64,000 bases of DNA from Pardosa pseudoannulata (taxonomy: Eukaryota > Arthropoda > Arachnida > Araneae > Lycosidae), in NCBI GenBank assembly GCA_032207245.1, contig CM063498.1, positions 94,375,301 to 94,439,300 on the forward strand, written 5' to 3'. The notes beneath the pieces were generated by a model. That model was not told the DNA's origin. It ran no database searches and was given only the letters and a program-made list of their open reading frames with translations. Made by a program: the position numbers and the translations under genes. The stretch's first letter is position 1; each line of letters opens with the position of its first letter. Shown piece after piece: positions 1-12,400 of this stretch.

Positions 1-896
1 TGCATTTGGTTTCTTTTTTAACTCTCATTGAAAGTAATGGAAAGCGACTACTGCGAAAGAAATGAGATCTCGCTGAAAAAGTTATGCTTTACTTAAAAAG
101 AATTATTTTTTCTGCTTTTTAAAAGAACGAGAATATATGTATATGTATTTGTATAAACAAAGCTGATCCAGACATCTTTCCTAAATAGAAACAAGATATA
201 ACAAATACTAAAACTACGGACGACAGTTCAAATTTAAAAATAATCTTGTACCTTTTCGGAAATTTCTTATGTTTTCCTTATCTTTAAAAAAAATATTTTC
301 TTGCATTGACACAATTTTTCGAATATCGCGAATAAAGTCAGAATCGTCTTTCTTATTTGACTATCACTGCAATAATCTAAAAAGTCTGATATGCACAACA
401 CATAACTTCATTGCAAGCCTATTAAATTATACACTTTATTTATTTATTTATTTATTTCATTGATCAAGGTTTTCATACGAACATTCCCTTCAAGGTTTAA
501 AGTTTATTTCGCTTTTAAAGGTAACAATGTTGTAGATTGAAGTACTGCCATCTAGTAGTGACTCTCAGAGTTATTTTGCGTAATATTGAGTTTTTCCATT
601 ATATAAATATTTAATCATAAATCGAAATCTTTCATCATTACAATACAACCTTTACTCTTCTTCTTAAGTCATGATATTGACAAAACTCTTATTCAACCAG
701 TATACTCAATAAAAGCAATTGAAAAGGTACCGATTCATTGGTATGTAACCCAATTAAGACAATTTGGGGGCTTTACAAACTAGTATTCTAAACTTTTGTC
801 AAAAATATGAGCACTAAATTATCTTCATTGAATAATCTTTTAAATATGTTAATTAACAGAAAATGGTCTGGTTAAGAAAATATTGTATCTCAAAAT
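1..896. other. AT-rich intergenic, nothing recognised
   Basis: No gene, RNA or complete repeat was recognised. The short open frames here show no family motif and have the composition expected of AT-rich noncoding DNA. A short TTTA/ATTT-type run lies near 440-460. Confidence 0.5.
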
Positions 897-1080
897 CAAG
901 TTTTGGTTTGGTTTACAAGACTACAATCAACTCTTTTGATACAAGGAAGCTAACGAGACAGGGAAGTACTGCTTAAAGTAGATTTTGAATAGCTACGAGC
1001 ACCCTTACTACAGTGAGAATCAAACCCACTAACTGTGTGTACGAAAGAGCAGCACCCTGCTTTTTCGGCTAACATTTGAC
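897..1080 (-). repeat. tRNA-derived SINE, reversed, degenerate
   Basis: On the minus strand this reads like the SINE family seen clearly at 44290 and 51688. It has a decayed B box (GGGTTTGATTCTCACT), then a stretch like 'gctcgtagctattcaaaatc', a 'ccctgtctcgttagctt' block and the 3' tail 'aaaccaaaccaaaac'. Divergence from the other copies is high, so it is an old insertion. Confidence 0.55.
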
Positions 1081-1610
1081 CTTCAAAATCCCAAGAATAC
1101 TGATTGTAATACTTGTACATTAGAACCCTGAAAAAGTGCTTACTTTAGCTTGTGATGCTAGAGCAGCACGGCACGTTATGGCATTGGAGCAGTCTTGTCC
1201 AATACCATTGAAGTAAAAGACAGATTAATTGCTTTTGCATCAAGAACTTTTTCATCTGCAATTAATTAAAACTAAAAATTATTCCCATCTAGAAAAAAAA
1301 AAGACATTATCCATTATATTTTGAGTAACAAGATTTAGAGAATACCTTTTGGGTTTGCCATTTATCATCACTTTCTTGTCACTCTATTTTCAGAGAAAAA
1401 CAAATTCCTGCAGTGACAGATTCTTACATTCATCGTTAGGCATGTTTAGTACATGCTTTCAGCATATACGTACACAGTTAACTACAGAGCAGCTTCGCAA
1501 AATAGTACTACTAACGCATGTAGCAGTTTACCCCTGCCAACAAACTTGGTTGATCCACCTTTACATATGTGATATTGATAATTGAAAGAGTAGAGTTGGG
1601 CTCTGTGTCT
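1081..1610. other. intergenic, nothing recognised
   Basis: No motif-bearing frame was found. The 78-codon open frame at 1349-1585 has no feature I recognise. It may be an upstream, more decayed part of the Gypsy relic that follows. Confidence 0.35.
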
Positions 1611-2010
1611 GTAGAAGATTTTAGCAAGGCTACAGTAGAAGATCCTGTTTTAAGTAAAATGTTAAAACTGCTTTTACAAACAGTTAAATGAGGGATTGGA
1701 GAATTTGATTATATTTTCAGGTATTTTAAAGGAGGAAAACCTTTTATCCTCCTTTAGGAAGCGCTTTTAATTTTCCTTAGATAGTATATTATATTGTGGG
1801 GAAATAGCCTTGTTATTCCTAAGGCGTTTCATACAAAGATCCTCCAATATTTACAAATTATAGATTGGGGTTGGTGGTTGATAGCATTGCTTGATCTCTG
1901 TTTTGGTGACCTAGATAACAGTACTCATAAGTGTAAAACATGCAAAACCCGATTGAACTTTAATATTCGCCAAAGAACAGTAGCATTTGGTCCACTTGAT
2001 AATATATAAC
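1611..2010 (+). pseudogene. Ty3/Gypsy pol relic (integrase zinc-binding region)
   Basis: Read across stops and frame changes, this resembles the stretch between RNase H and integrase of Ty3/Gypsy elements: a 'T.EDPVLSKMLKLL' segment, then an 'LWGNSLVIPKAFHTKILQYL' segment like the family's 'lwG.rvviP..lr..vL..lH', then a C..C pair in 'HKCKTCKTRLNF' for the zinc-binding HHCC domain. At least two stops interrupt the first half. No LTRs could be assigned. It is a dead fragment, separate from the relic at 2918. Confidence 0.5.
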
Positions 2011-2917
2011 TATCTTTAGCAAAATTAAGAGGATGGAGGTTCTATTTTTAGTCATTTGTAGCTCTTTAGGAACTTTTCAAATAGGTATTTTCCCACGATG
2101 GTTAGCACGTGCATACACAGCTGTGGAAGAAATTTCCAAGAAGAATTTAGGTGCAGCTGTTGACTTCGAATTTTAGTGGGGACCCGTGCGGAGCAGTTAT
2201 AGATCACGGAGTGGCCCAAGTGTAACGGTCAAGCCCAGACAGGGATGTGGCCGTGAGATATAGGGGCAGGGGCTAAGCAATATCGTCTTTCACAAAAGGA
2301 GCTATTTTAATGAGCCCACCTGCACATATGGGAAAATTTCAACAACAAATGATTGGCAAAGAAAAAAAAGGTCGTTAATCCGAGGTGAAGAATTGTGAAA
2401 GAAAGTGGGAAAAGAGTCGAAGTCGGAATTCAAGAGTTGCTGGACATCGAAATCCCGTGTCCACAGGCCCACACCGACGTCCTGTACACACGCACAGACA
2501 TCGAGCCGGTTGATAGCCCCAGTCTGCTCCCATGTAATTACTGGAGGTAAACTTAATAATATTCATGCTTATTACCTTGGGTCTCAGAATGTTTTGATTA
2601 AGGAATAACGTATAAAAACGAAAAGAAAATTGTAATGAATTATTGGACATTGATAAATGTCGAGTAATGAATGTTATATATATTAATCTAGAAATAATAT
2701 CTGTAAATAATTAGTGTACAGAATAAATGTTTTAGTTCAAATATGAGGTGTTGTATTTTTTATTGTGTTTCCCCTTTGAAAACGAACACTGGTGTTTGTG
2801 TTGTAAGTGCATTATAACACAGCTAATTAAGCATCTTTCAACAAAAATGTTTGTATGAAAATATTCTAGTGAATTTCCCGAACCAGAGACTATGTGTGAC
2901 CTTAAAAGCTTCTTAGC
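2011..2917. other. intergenic, GC-richer patch of probable retroelement origin
   Basis: Between two Gypsy pol relics. Bases 2160-2540 are clearly richer in G and C than their surroundings, as expected for an internal or untranslated part of a retroelement. Overlapping short frames on both strands at 2375-2650 have no recognisable motif. A possible continuation of the integrase core after 2010 is too decayed to support. Confidence 0.3.
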
Positions 2918-3990
2918 CATGATCAACTTTCATCACTGCTTCATCCCTAAAGCTGCTGAAATTCAACCCCTTTGCCTATACTCCTAAAGGAGGCAAAAAA
3001 AAAATGACAAACGCTCTGTCCCTTTGAAAGATTCACTTATCAAATCTTTTGAAAATATTAGGCAAACTTAAACAATGCTGCAATGCGGGATTACCATGTA
3101 CCTAGTCAACAATTGTTTTTGATGTGCGATGCTTCTGACATAGCCATCGAATCAGCTCTAAATGTTAAAACTAAAAATGAGCTGCAACCCTTGGCTTTCT
3201 TTTCCAGGAAACTTTATACTGGTGAGAATAGGTATAGAATTAAAGACAGATAATTACTTGCTGTGTACTCTGCTTTCAAGTACTTTCGTCACTATCCTGA
3301 AGATCAGTAATTTACAATCTTTACTGATCATCGACCTTTACTACATTTACCTCACCTAGGCAAACTAGGTATTTAAATTACATAGCTCAGTTCAGTACAG
3401 ATATTCGCTATATAGCTGGTACCGATAATGTTGTGGCTGACACATGGTCACGCATCCAAGAACTCCACAGTGCGTCTTTAGTGTACCTTCAAATACTTAC
3501 ACATGCACAGGAGAGGGATGATGAACTTAAGCGTCCTTTGAAAGATCCTCACTTTTAAGTGTAGATTCAGTCCCTACAGCTGGGATCTGAGTGAACAATC
3601 ATTTACGATACTAGTCATGCAAAACCAGACCATATGTACCATTAGGCCTCCGTAAACAAGTGTTCCACCTACTGCACAACCTGTCACACCCTAGAATTCG
3701 AGTAACAAAATAACTAATCATGAACTGTTATGTGAGCTTTCTATTTCTAAAAGGTATTTCTAAATGGGCCAGTGCATGTATTGAATGTCAACACTCTAAT
3801 GTTAGCAGACACACGAACAGTCCTTTTCAAGAATTCTTCAGTCCATCTCAACGTTTTGACCATGTGCACATAGTCAAAACTTAGACTTAGTTAGACTTAG
3901 TGGTCCCACTCCCTCCATCCAATGGCTCTACTTATCTAATGACATGTGTAGTTTGGTATACAAGATGGCCTGAAGCTACTCGAATGACAC
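2918..3990 (+). pseudogene. Ty3/Gypsy pol relic (RT end, RNase H, integrase start)
   Basis: Conceptual reading through stops and frameshifts gives, in order: the end of reverse transcriptase ('MINFHHCFIPKAAEIQPL', the family's 'G..NFY.rFIP..A...PL'); RNase H with 'CDASDIAIESAL', 'FFSRKLYTGENRYRIKDR' and 'FTDHRPLL'; and the integrase zinc-binding segment ending 'ACIECQHSNVSRH'. This is the usual Ty3/Gypsy order. Several stops show it is dead. Flanking LTRs were not found, and whether the solo LTR at 35612 belongs to this family is unknown. Confidence 0.75.
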
Positions 3991-4000
3991 CCCACCCACC

Positions 4001-4833
4001 CTCGCCGGGAATGAATTTATTTAATTATTGAATATTAGATTAATGTATAAAAGTTTAACAGAATAAACAACTGTTTCTGAAAATATTTTTTATACGGAAT
4101 GAAAGACAAGTTACCAAAATAAACTTTATTAAGCAATTGATTAGATCCATGATATTGTTATTAAGTAACCAGATTTATTTACTAGTAAAGATATAAGTAG
4201 TAACTTAATTGCTTACTATGTTAAAGTGTATCCATTTGTATAATTTCTGTAATTAATTTAAGATTGGGTATCTGGTTGTGTACATATATGCAGCTATTCA
4301 CATATGCTTAGATATATGCGATTACAAAATGTCATTTTAATAAAGATTTTAAAAATTGATACCTTCCTAATTCACTCATTGGAATAATTTAAAAGTTTAT
4401 ATACACTGGTATAAAACTCTGACGTTATTAATTTGTGTTTAGAAAAATATTAAATATTCTTAAATCCTTAAATTCCTTTTATAAAATTCTAACTATGAAT
4501 ATTATAGAGTAAAAAGATATATTTTTAATCATAGGAAAATTTTATTAATACTTTTAAGATACTATAGAGATACTATTTACTACTGGATTTTTTCTATCTA
4601 CAATATTTTATTAATTGATAAAATTAATTAACAAAAAGCGCTTTAGATATTTTATTTTATCATGTTTGTTAGTTTCTAAATTTGTTATTTTTGAACCATG
4701 GTATTTTATTTTGTGTTTTTGTTGATGCACTCCTAGTTTATGAAAATATTTGGTACGTTTACATTACAGTTTGCCTAATAGGAATTTAATATTGTATGGT
4801 GTGTCTACTCCAAATACACATACCTAATATATC
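4001..4833. other. AT-rich intergenic, nothing recognised
   Basis: Strongly AT-rich sequence with no motif-bearing frame and no repeat ends that I could pair. Confidence 0.45.
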
Positions 4834-4841
4834 TCCTTTCG

Positions 4842-5175
4842 CAAGGCCGTAGGCAGGGGGAGGGATTTGGGGGACTGGTCCCCCCCCCGAAATTTTGAAA
4901 GATCATTTTGTAGATAGACAATGTCCCACGTTTGTGCGTGTGTGTGCGTTATCTGCCTCGCTGTTCATGAACATAAACAGTTATTCTCTTAAAAAACAAC
5001 CGCTCAGACTCTAAAAATCTTCATGGGCCGTTGGCCGGAAAAACAGTACTGTATTTCCGGCACTGTATTCTGGAAATGCAGTGCTTTCCCTTTCATTAAT
5101 TGAAATATCATTCACAAATAAAAATGTCTTTCTCCCTTGGTCCCCCTCCGAAAATAATTTTTGGCTACGGCCCTG
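4842..5175. mobile_element. hAT-type miniature element with perfect 8-bp TSD
   Basis: The left end reads CAAGGCCGTAGGCAGGGGGA and the right end, reversed, CAGGGCCGTAGCCAAAAATT, typical hAT-style termini. The element is flanked by TCCTTTCG at 4834-4841 and again at 5176-5183, an exact 8-bp target duplication. At 334 bp it has no transposase remnant and must have been moved in trans. Runs of C and G near both ends can pair when the strand folds back. Confidence 0.85.
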
Positions 5176-5370
5176 TCCTTTCGGCTGTGTTATGTTCATA
5201 ATTTTGTATAATTCGAATGGTAAATGTTTATTATTTAAAAATGAGTTCTTGATTAATACATAGTTGTTTTTAAAATAGCTTCTCACGACATCTTAACCTT
5301 TATTTATTAATAAATGCTTTCACGAGAGCTCCTCCCAACTTTATTTTTGTTTTCACCCCTATACTGTATA

Positions 5371-5782
5371 CGCTATGTCCCGTACTAAATACTCGGTGAC
5401 TTGTATGCCACGTAAGTGCAATAGATGGGACGACTTAAGTCGGCTGGCGGTTGAATATGGTACCATATTCCCCTTCTTGGTAAATTCTGACGTCATTATG
5501 ACGTTTATGCCACTCGTGACTCTAGTCGGGGTGAATATGGTAGGGCCCCAAATGTCTATTAAAACCTGTAGCGGAGTGAGTTCTACTGTTTGACCAACGC
5601 GCAGCTGATCTGCGCTCTAGCGCTTGCACCTCGCTTCGCCAATGACATCACTCGCTGGTTGTTACGCGCTAAGATCGGACGTATGTCGTTCCGTAGTACT
5701 TGTAAATAAAAGTTTCTATTTTTGCATAAATCCTGGAACTCGTCATTTGGAGTCAGATTATATTATCCACTTCTTCACTTCA
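5371..5782 (+). repeat. LTR-like block, unconfirmed
   Basis: A moderately GC-rich block that starts TGTCCCGTAC and ends CTTCACTTCAACA. It holds an AATAAA at about 5705 followed by T-rich sequence, the layout of an LTR with its polyadenylation signal. Against it: I see no clear target duplication on the two sides and no second copy. It could also be part of another repeat. Confidence 0.3.
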
Positions 5783-5821
5783 ACAAACCAAAGTTTCACA
5801 GCAATATGCAGAGGATAGAAA

Positions 5822-6600
5822 AAAAAAATGTGAACACCTGTGGAAAAAGAAATTTTTATTAAAAGGTCTGTAGTCCTCATTTTGTATGAATTACAACTTG
5901 TATCCGTCGTGGAATTGACAAATACAAGTCACGTACAACATTCAAAGGGATAAGTTCCCACTCAAATTGCAAAAACGTCCCTAATTCAAAAAGTGTCCTT
6001 AGAGGGGTGTGTAGACTGCCTAACTTGTTTTCCAAAATACCCCACAAAGGTTTACTATATTGGGATTCGAGGAATGAGGGGGTGGGGCCATGAGGTATTC
6101 TATTTCTTCATCGTGTTTCTAAAACCAGTCTCGAACAATTCCATATGTGTGAATAGGGCATTATCATTTTGGAAGTCTGGTCGTTTATTAAGAAACACAG
6201 TTTGTTCCACTGGGTGAAAATGATCGACCCGAATACTGACATAATCCTCTTCTGAAACACGGCTATTGAGAACAACAAGTTGATCAAGACCACGATGTGA
6301 TATGGCACTCCCGATCACCACTGAACCTCCGCCCTGCTTAATCGTAGGCCAAAGATTATCAACTTGATAGGCATCTGATTTCAGTAAACGCATCCATTTA
6401 TCGGAAATAATGTGAACGACGATTCGTCTGATCATATTACATTATCCCATTGTTGTTGTGCCCAATTTTTATGCTCGCGACACCTAATATTAACAATAAG
6501 GCAATTTGTCGCAACGGCACGAACTACTATAATGCCCTTCCCATTCATTTTCATGTTTACAACAGCCAATAGACAAGCAATAAACTGCCCTTCAGTTTGA
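5822..6600 (-). pseudogene. Tc1-like transposase relic
   Basis: The minus-strand frame at 6100-6435 contains 'IKQGGGSVVIGSAI', the family's 'GGGSvmvWG.is' block, then 'VLNSRVSEEDYVSI..DHFHP' and 'FQNDNALFTH', matching the family's second catalytic-Asp block (qDNapcH). Further downstream, near 5880-5920, a decayed 'SIPRRIQVVIHTK' matches the 'SMPRR...V' C-terminus. The region upstream of the DDE core (6436-6600) has lost its frame. Inverted ends were not identified. Non-functional. Confidence 0.7.
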
Positions 6601-6923
6601 AACTAAAGCCAGAATTGTCATAATTTGAGAATTTGCCCTACTGCGGGAAATCGCCTTATAGAATAATTAAAAACCTATGAAAACAGACTGAAAACAGTCG
6701 AAGATATATTGACTGTGATCAATGTTTCAGTGCGCATGTGCAATACTATGAATTACTTTCAGTTTTGGAGTACGGGTGTGACTTGCAGACGTTCTTGTTA
6801 TTTGTTTTGAATCTTTATTGTGTTGATTGAGGAGGTGTGCCAATGTTGGTTCCACTTTTAAAATTTTGTATTAATTTGTGAATTTTTGATCGTGATTGTT
6901 ATTGTCACTACTAACTGAGCGCC
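6601..6923 (+). promoter_or_regulatory. putative promoter and 5' UTR of the Sec6/EXOC3 gene
   Basis: The stretch lies immediately upstream of the proposed start codon at 6924 and is less AT-rich than the intron that follows. It holds TGCGCATGTGC at about 6731, a near match to the palindromic TGCGCATGCGC bound by NRF1-type factors in many animal housekeeping promoters. No TATA box is evident. The transcription start cannot be placed by eye. The call rests on position. Confidence 0.4.
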
Positions 6924-6930
6924 ATGGGTT
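6924..6930 (+). CDS. EXOC3 (Sec6): Sec6 exon 1, start codon and 7 coding bases (predicted)
   Basis: GCGCCATGG gives a start codon in strong initiation context, followed by GGTT and a consensus donor GTAAGT. Joined to the acceptor at 10024 it reads M-G-S-F-D-M-N-Q-I-E in frame with exon 2. An alternative is that the upstream exon is noncoding and translation begins at the ATG at 10032, which would shorten the protein by five residues. Transcript evidence would decide. Confidence 0.55.
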
Positions 6931-9361
6931 GTAAGTTAACATTTGTATTTTTATTTCATGTTTCACATTTATATTGAAGTTAATGAAATTTGGTAACATA
7001 ATAGTAGTCTGCTACCTTAATAATGTAATTAATTTAGTGAAAATTGTCTGTAAGAAATATAATCAATTATTTTCATTTGGGCTATGTTTTTGTTCTTTGT
7101 TCATTTTTGTATTGCTATAAATAAAAGTATTTATATCAATATCGACAGTTTTCAAATTTTATATCTGAATAAAGATCTGAAAATTGCCGAAATTGTCAAG
7201 AGAGTAATGTTTATATTACAGTTCTAAACGATATCTTAGGTGTAAGCTATGCTTTATTTATTCGACGATATACAATTAATTTTTATGATACATTTCTCTC
7301 TCTTTTTTCTATATTATGAACTATGCTCTTTTAAATATAAATTTTCTGCTCTTTTTAAAGATATAAAGTTCAGAATTATGTTAAAATAACTTTTAAACTG
7401 CCAATGTTATTACCTGTTTTAGGTTTTGAAGCAAGAAAAATACACAAATTACTAATTCTGTCATATAGCTCTTTGAGGCCATGCCTTGCCAAGGATTAAT
7501 AGGTTGGGTCCTGTTCTTCAATATCTGAATTTGTGAGTTTGGATCCTACTGCTGGCCTGATTGTCCACAGTTCTATTTTAGATTAGATCAGTGCCCTGTT
7601 CCCAATCTCTCTATAGTACTGCTTAACTCTATATTTTGAATACACTGTGTAACTGTTTCCAGTCTTTTATGTAAAAAATATTGACAAGTCAAGAGCAGAG
7701 GTGATATTTGTTAGCAACAAATTGTTAATTTTGCGATATGGATTTTACCTATCCATTAAGATTAGATTAATCTTAAAGGATAAATCCCAAAAGATTATAC
7801 ACCATATAATCTTTTATTGTTTTTTTGCTTACATAAGTTTACTTTTTATTATATTAGCAGACATGTCAACTGCTCAAAAAGCAGCTCCAGAGAAATGAGA
7901 AAATTTGGTAACTCTTCAGATTGCTCCAGAAAATAACAAAACTTTTGAACAGTTAATAGATTACAATTCAGCAATAAAATACAAAGTTTTGCAAAAAATT
8001 AATGCTGAATATAACTCTTTTCACTCAGTAATGCTGCATGTTAAAGTTTTCAGTACTGTGCGGGAAAAACCAAACTGAATTTAAGTCAAATTGGAGTACA
8101 CAAACACTAGAATCCCCAATGATAGAAAAAAGGAAATATTTGAATCAGGGTCAATGTTGCTATTAGAAACACTGTTTTGAAAAATAAGTTGTTAAAACTA
8201 AAAAAGCTACTCAAAAATTTTTAAATGCATAAATTTTAATTTATCTTTTACAATTTACTACTGTGTAAATGTTTTAATTTTAATTTTGAAACCAATAAGA
8301 TATGTACTTATGTATAATCTGCGATGAGCATGTTAAAATTTCAAACCACGCTCCGGACACAAGTGCCTTAATGTTAGCATGTCTGTATTAGGTTATATAT
8401 ATTTTTGCCAGGATACTTATGTTACTAACACATTGCACATTACATGTAAAACAGATTAAATTAAATAAAACCTCCCTAAAAGTTTTTATTTTTCTGCAAA
8501 GTTTCACAGCTTAAGAATTTTTTTAAAGAAAACATCAGGCCTTATGACTTAAATGTGTTGCTGCTACCAGTGTGAAAAGGACCTTTAGCAGTTTTTTTTT
8601 AATTTATCAGTGGTAATAATTTAAGGGGAAAATTTAACAGCTGTTTATTATTAAAATACTGTTTACATTGTTTCAAAATGTTTGATGCATAGAGACTAAA
8701 TATTAGACTAACATTAGGCCCCCTTTAGAAGCATGCCCAGAAGTTTCATAACCATTTCGTGTCAGCTTCTAGGAAAAGGCCCTAGTCTCATTAGCTTCTA
8801 TGTAGAAAAAGAGTAGATTGTTGTGCTCAAAAGTCAAACCAAACATGGCAGTGATTTAAAACAATAGTGATGAATAATATATATAGTTGCTGCTATTTAT
8901 TTATATTTGTAATTAATGTCATTTGAAGCAGGGTTGGGTTTTTGACATGATGCTTGAAAACCTTTCATAAACTGTTGACAATTGTTAATAACTGTTATAA
9001 ACCTTTTCAAAAATCTCAGATAACAGTTTCTGGTAACATTTTTAAATTATTAAATTTCATATTTACCATTAAATTATGAATTTATATTTACCATACAGTA
9101 AAATATAAATTGATATTTATATTCATATAAGCTTATATCTCTTTATAAAAACTGAAGAAAGAAAATTTTGTTTTAAACATTTTATTGTCAAAAGCTTGTT
9201 TCTGACTTAATGATTAAAATTGAATAAAATCATCAGTTATCAAAAACTTGCCAACCCTGATTTGAAGGCTATAGTAACTCTATTCTTATAATTATTATTA
9301 AAAGATTATGTACATTTCTGTATATTTATGCATGTATATATACATAAATATAGTCTTTCTC

Positions 9362-9441
<80 letters not shown>

Positions 9442-12400
9442 ATATCAAAATTATTTCACTTTAATATCTCTTTAAAAAATTTTCTTCTTCCATTCTAATT
9501 CCTTAAAATCTATTTTCCCAGCCACAAAATTTCTTAATCAAAGGAGTGTCTTCATCTTAAAATTCTTCTAACACATTTCCCAAAGCTTTCTGTGCAATAG
9601 GTGTAAATTTTCTGCCCATTTAACATATATTCCAGCTATCTGAATAAAATAACTCACTCCTACAATGTTCTAATTTCGCTGACAAAGTTTCTTGCCCCTT
9701 GGAAAAATTCTATGCTTCTCATTTTGGGGTCCACCTCTGTTCCAGCATGTTTTCATGTACAGTCTCGTTTGATGTGGCCCAACTGCATCTTACATTATTA
9801 CTGCTAGCTGATTAGGCTTCTTGCCCAGTAGTCCAGGCAAGTGAAAAGAATAGGGGCTACATAATTATTGGGACTGGCAGTTGTATTTTTTTGCTGGATC
9901 ACATATATAAATATATACAGTCCTATATCCATCCTCAGCTTTCATTTTTTTCTCTATACATGTACACATGTGTATAATTTTTATGACTATAAATTACTAC
10001 TAATAAATTTATCTTTCATACAGCATTCGATATGAACCAAATTGAGAAGGAAGCAGCAATAACTGCTGCTAAACATGTTGCAAATATGCTGCAAAGACCT
10101 GATCAGTTAGAAAAAGTGGATAAATATATGGTTAGAGAATTAAGGAAAAAGGTATAAAGATTAATTTCAATATTATATTTTATGCCTTCTCATTTTCAGT
10201 GATTGTGTTTCTAAAAAATCTTTTAGACTTATCTTCATAACCATAAACACAGATGATTTCTTTCAGACAAAGAGTTTTGGCCATTATTTCATTTTTGATT
10301 TAATAAATAAATAAAAATGCTAAATATAGCAAAAGATGGGGTACAGTGAAATGTTTATTATGTTAAAACCATCTTTTGCTTCAGATAAAAAATATATAAA
10401 TCAATTTGGAAAAAAGTTGTATCTTTTTTCACCCTTTTTTCTTTTCTGTCATATCCTCAAATCTATTTCCTACCGAAGAACAGTAATAATATGTTATGTT
10501 AATTTCTTTTTAAAAGCAATACGTTTAAATTTATGTATTCAGATTAAGAAATTGAATTTTTGCTTTCTAGATAACCAACACACACATTGATATATGTGTG
10601 TTTGTATTATTTTATGCAGAACACACTTATATATTTACAACTTTATAATAAGATGATATATATTAGAACCTATTAATATATTGATATTTATTAAACAATT
10701 AATCACAATATTAAAATTCTGTTATCATTTAGCTCTAGTTTTAACGTCCAGAAATTAACCTTAATACTGTCTGTATCAGTTATATGGTTAACTCAGCAGT
10801 TCAGAGAAATCAGACCATATATGGAGAACAATACAACCCTGTTGTGCATATACAATGCATTTTTAAGCCATAACAGAAGAGCCTTATTCACATTCAAATA
10901 AGGTGACAAGCGCTGACGTTTTCTTACTTCATCACCGATTTCAACACTTCAGGCCCAAAGTTTGGGAGCTAAAATGTTGTTTAATGTCGTCCGGGTAATC
11001 AGGTTGGCAAAAATAGTCTTTAAAAGATTAGATTTTTATAAATTTTCAATCAATTTATTTTTGGCAACAAATAATAAATTCTTTCTTTTTAAAGCCATAA
11101 TTAAAAAATGAATGTTCTTATTCATGATGCATGATCCAAATGCAACAATATTTTCCTTTACTTGTTTCATCTCAATTTCAACTTAAGCAGGTGAGAGATA
11201 ACTTCAACCAATAAACAGACAGCTGTCCACCTCTTGTCAGAGGTCAAGAGAACTGAGATAGGTGATATCTACATAAACAAGAAAGGGGGAAAGGGAGGGA
11301 AATAAAGGCTTGAATTCAGGTCCTCTCTAATGTTGCACTGACTTCTTTAAAAAAAAAAAGGAAACTCATTGAAAACATGAAACTAACCATATAACCGGTA
11401 ACAAAAAACGGAAAATGAATGTATAAGCGATGCACTTTAACACATGTTCCCTATTAAGTTAGACGGGACTTTAGAAAACTGACCATATAAGCGGGTGATC
11501 ATATAGCCGGTACTGACTGTATAGTTTTTTATTTTAAATTAGTAGCGTATATTTTCTCAGAAAATTTTGTTAGATGCCTAGAAAAATTTGTTTTACGTAG
11601 AATCGCCCATGCTCCTAAGCCAAAACTAAAAGTAATAAATATGAGAAGCCTGTAAATAATTTTTAAAAGCACTATCCAGACTAAAATTTTTGCTCACCAC
11701 TATTTTACGTTTATGGAAAATATGAAAATTTTTTAAGGTTTCAGTTGTTTCAGAAATAATTACATACCAATAAAAACTCATATGCAAAATAAAATGTTCA
11801 TACTTTTAGCACTTTATGCTTTTGTAGAGTTTCATTTCTACACTGAAATACTGGTTGTCTATCACAGCTATAGGGCCAAACTGTCAGGGTAGGTCCATTA
11901 ATAGAAATTCTGAACAAATCATCCAGTGTCTCATTCCTCAGATCATGTACAAAGTCATGTACAAAGTATTGTAACAACTGAAGTCTTTTTCACATGAAAC
12001 TGTGCTCACTAGTATCATCACACAAAATATTAGAATATGAGTCATAACTTGATTTCAAAAAACTACCAGGTATTTTTAGGTAAAGCCACAATCAGAGCCT
12101 GATTATCACACGGGCACTTAGGACCAATGCCCTGGGCACAAGCACTTAGTCGAGTGCTTGAAACACATATTAAGTGAGAAAAAATTGCAAACTTACACTA
12201 CCATTGTTAAGTTTTAATAAATTATTGTATGAGGTAATAGTGTTTGTCATAACTATATTGTTTCCTATTTACTTTAATTTTACTGTAATTTAACTGATAA
12301 TTAATTCCCTCAACAAACCTGGTGCTCTTTTTATCCTATGGGTTATAGCATATTTATAAGACAGATTATTAGCAACGTACCACTATAAACCATTAAATCA

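Noticed and set aside
2375..2650. Overlapping open frames on both strands in a GC-richer patch
   Set aside because: No family motif in either; the patch is best explained as retroelement debris.
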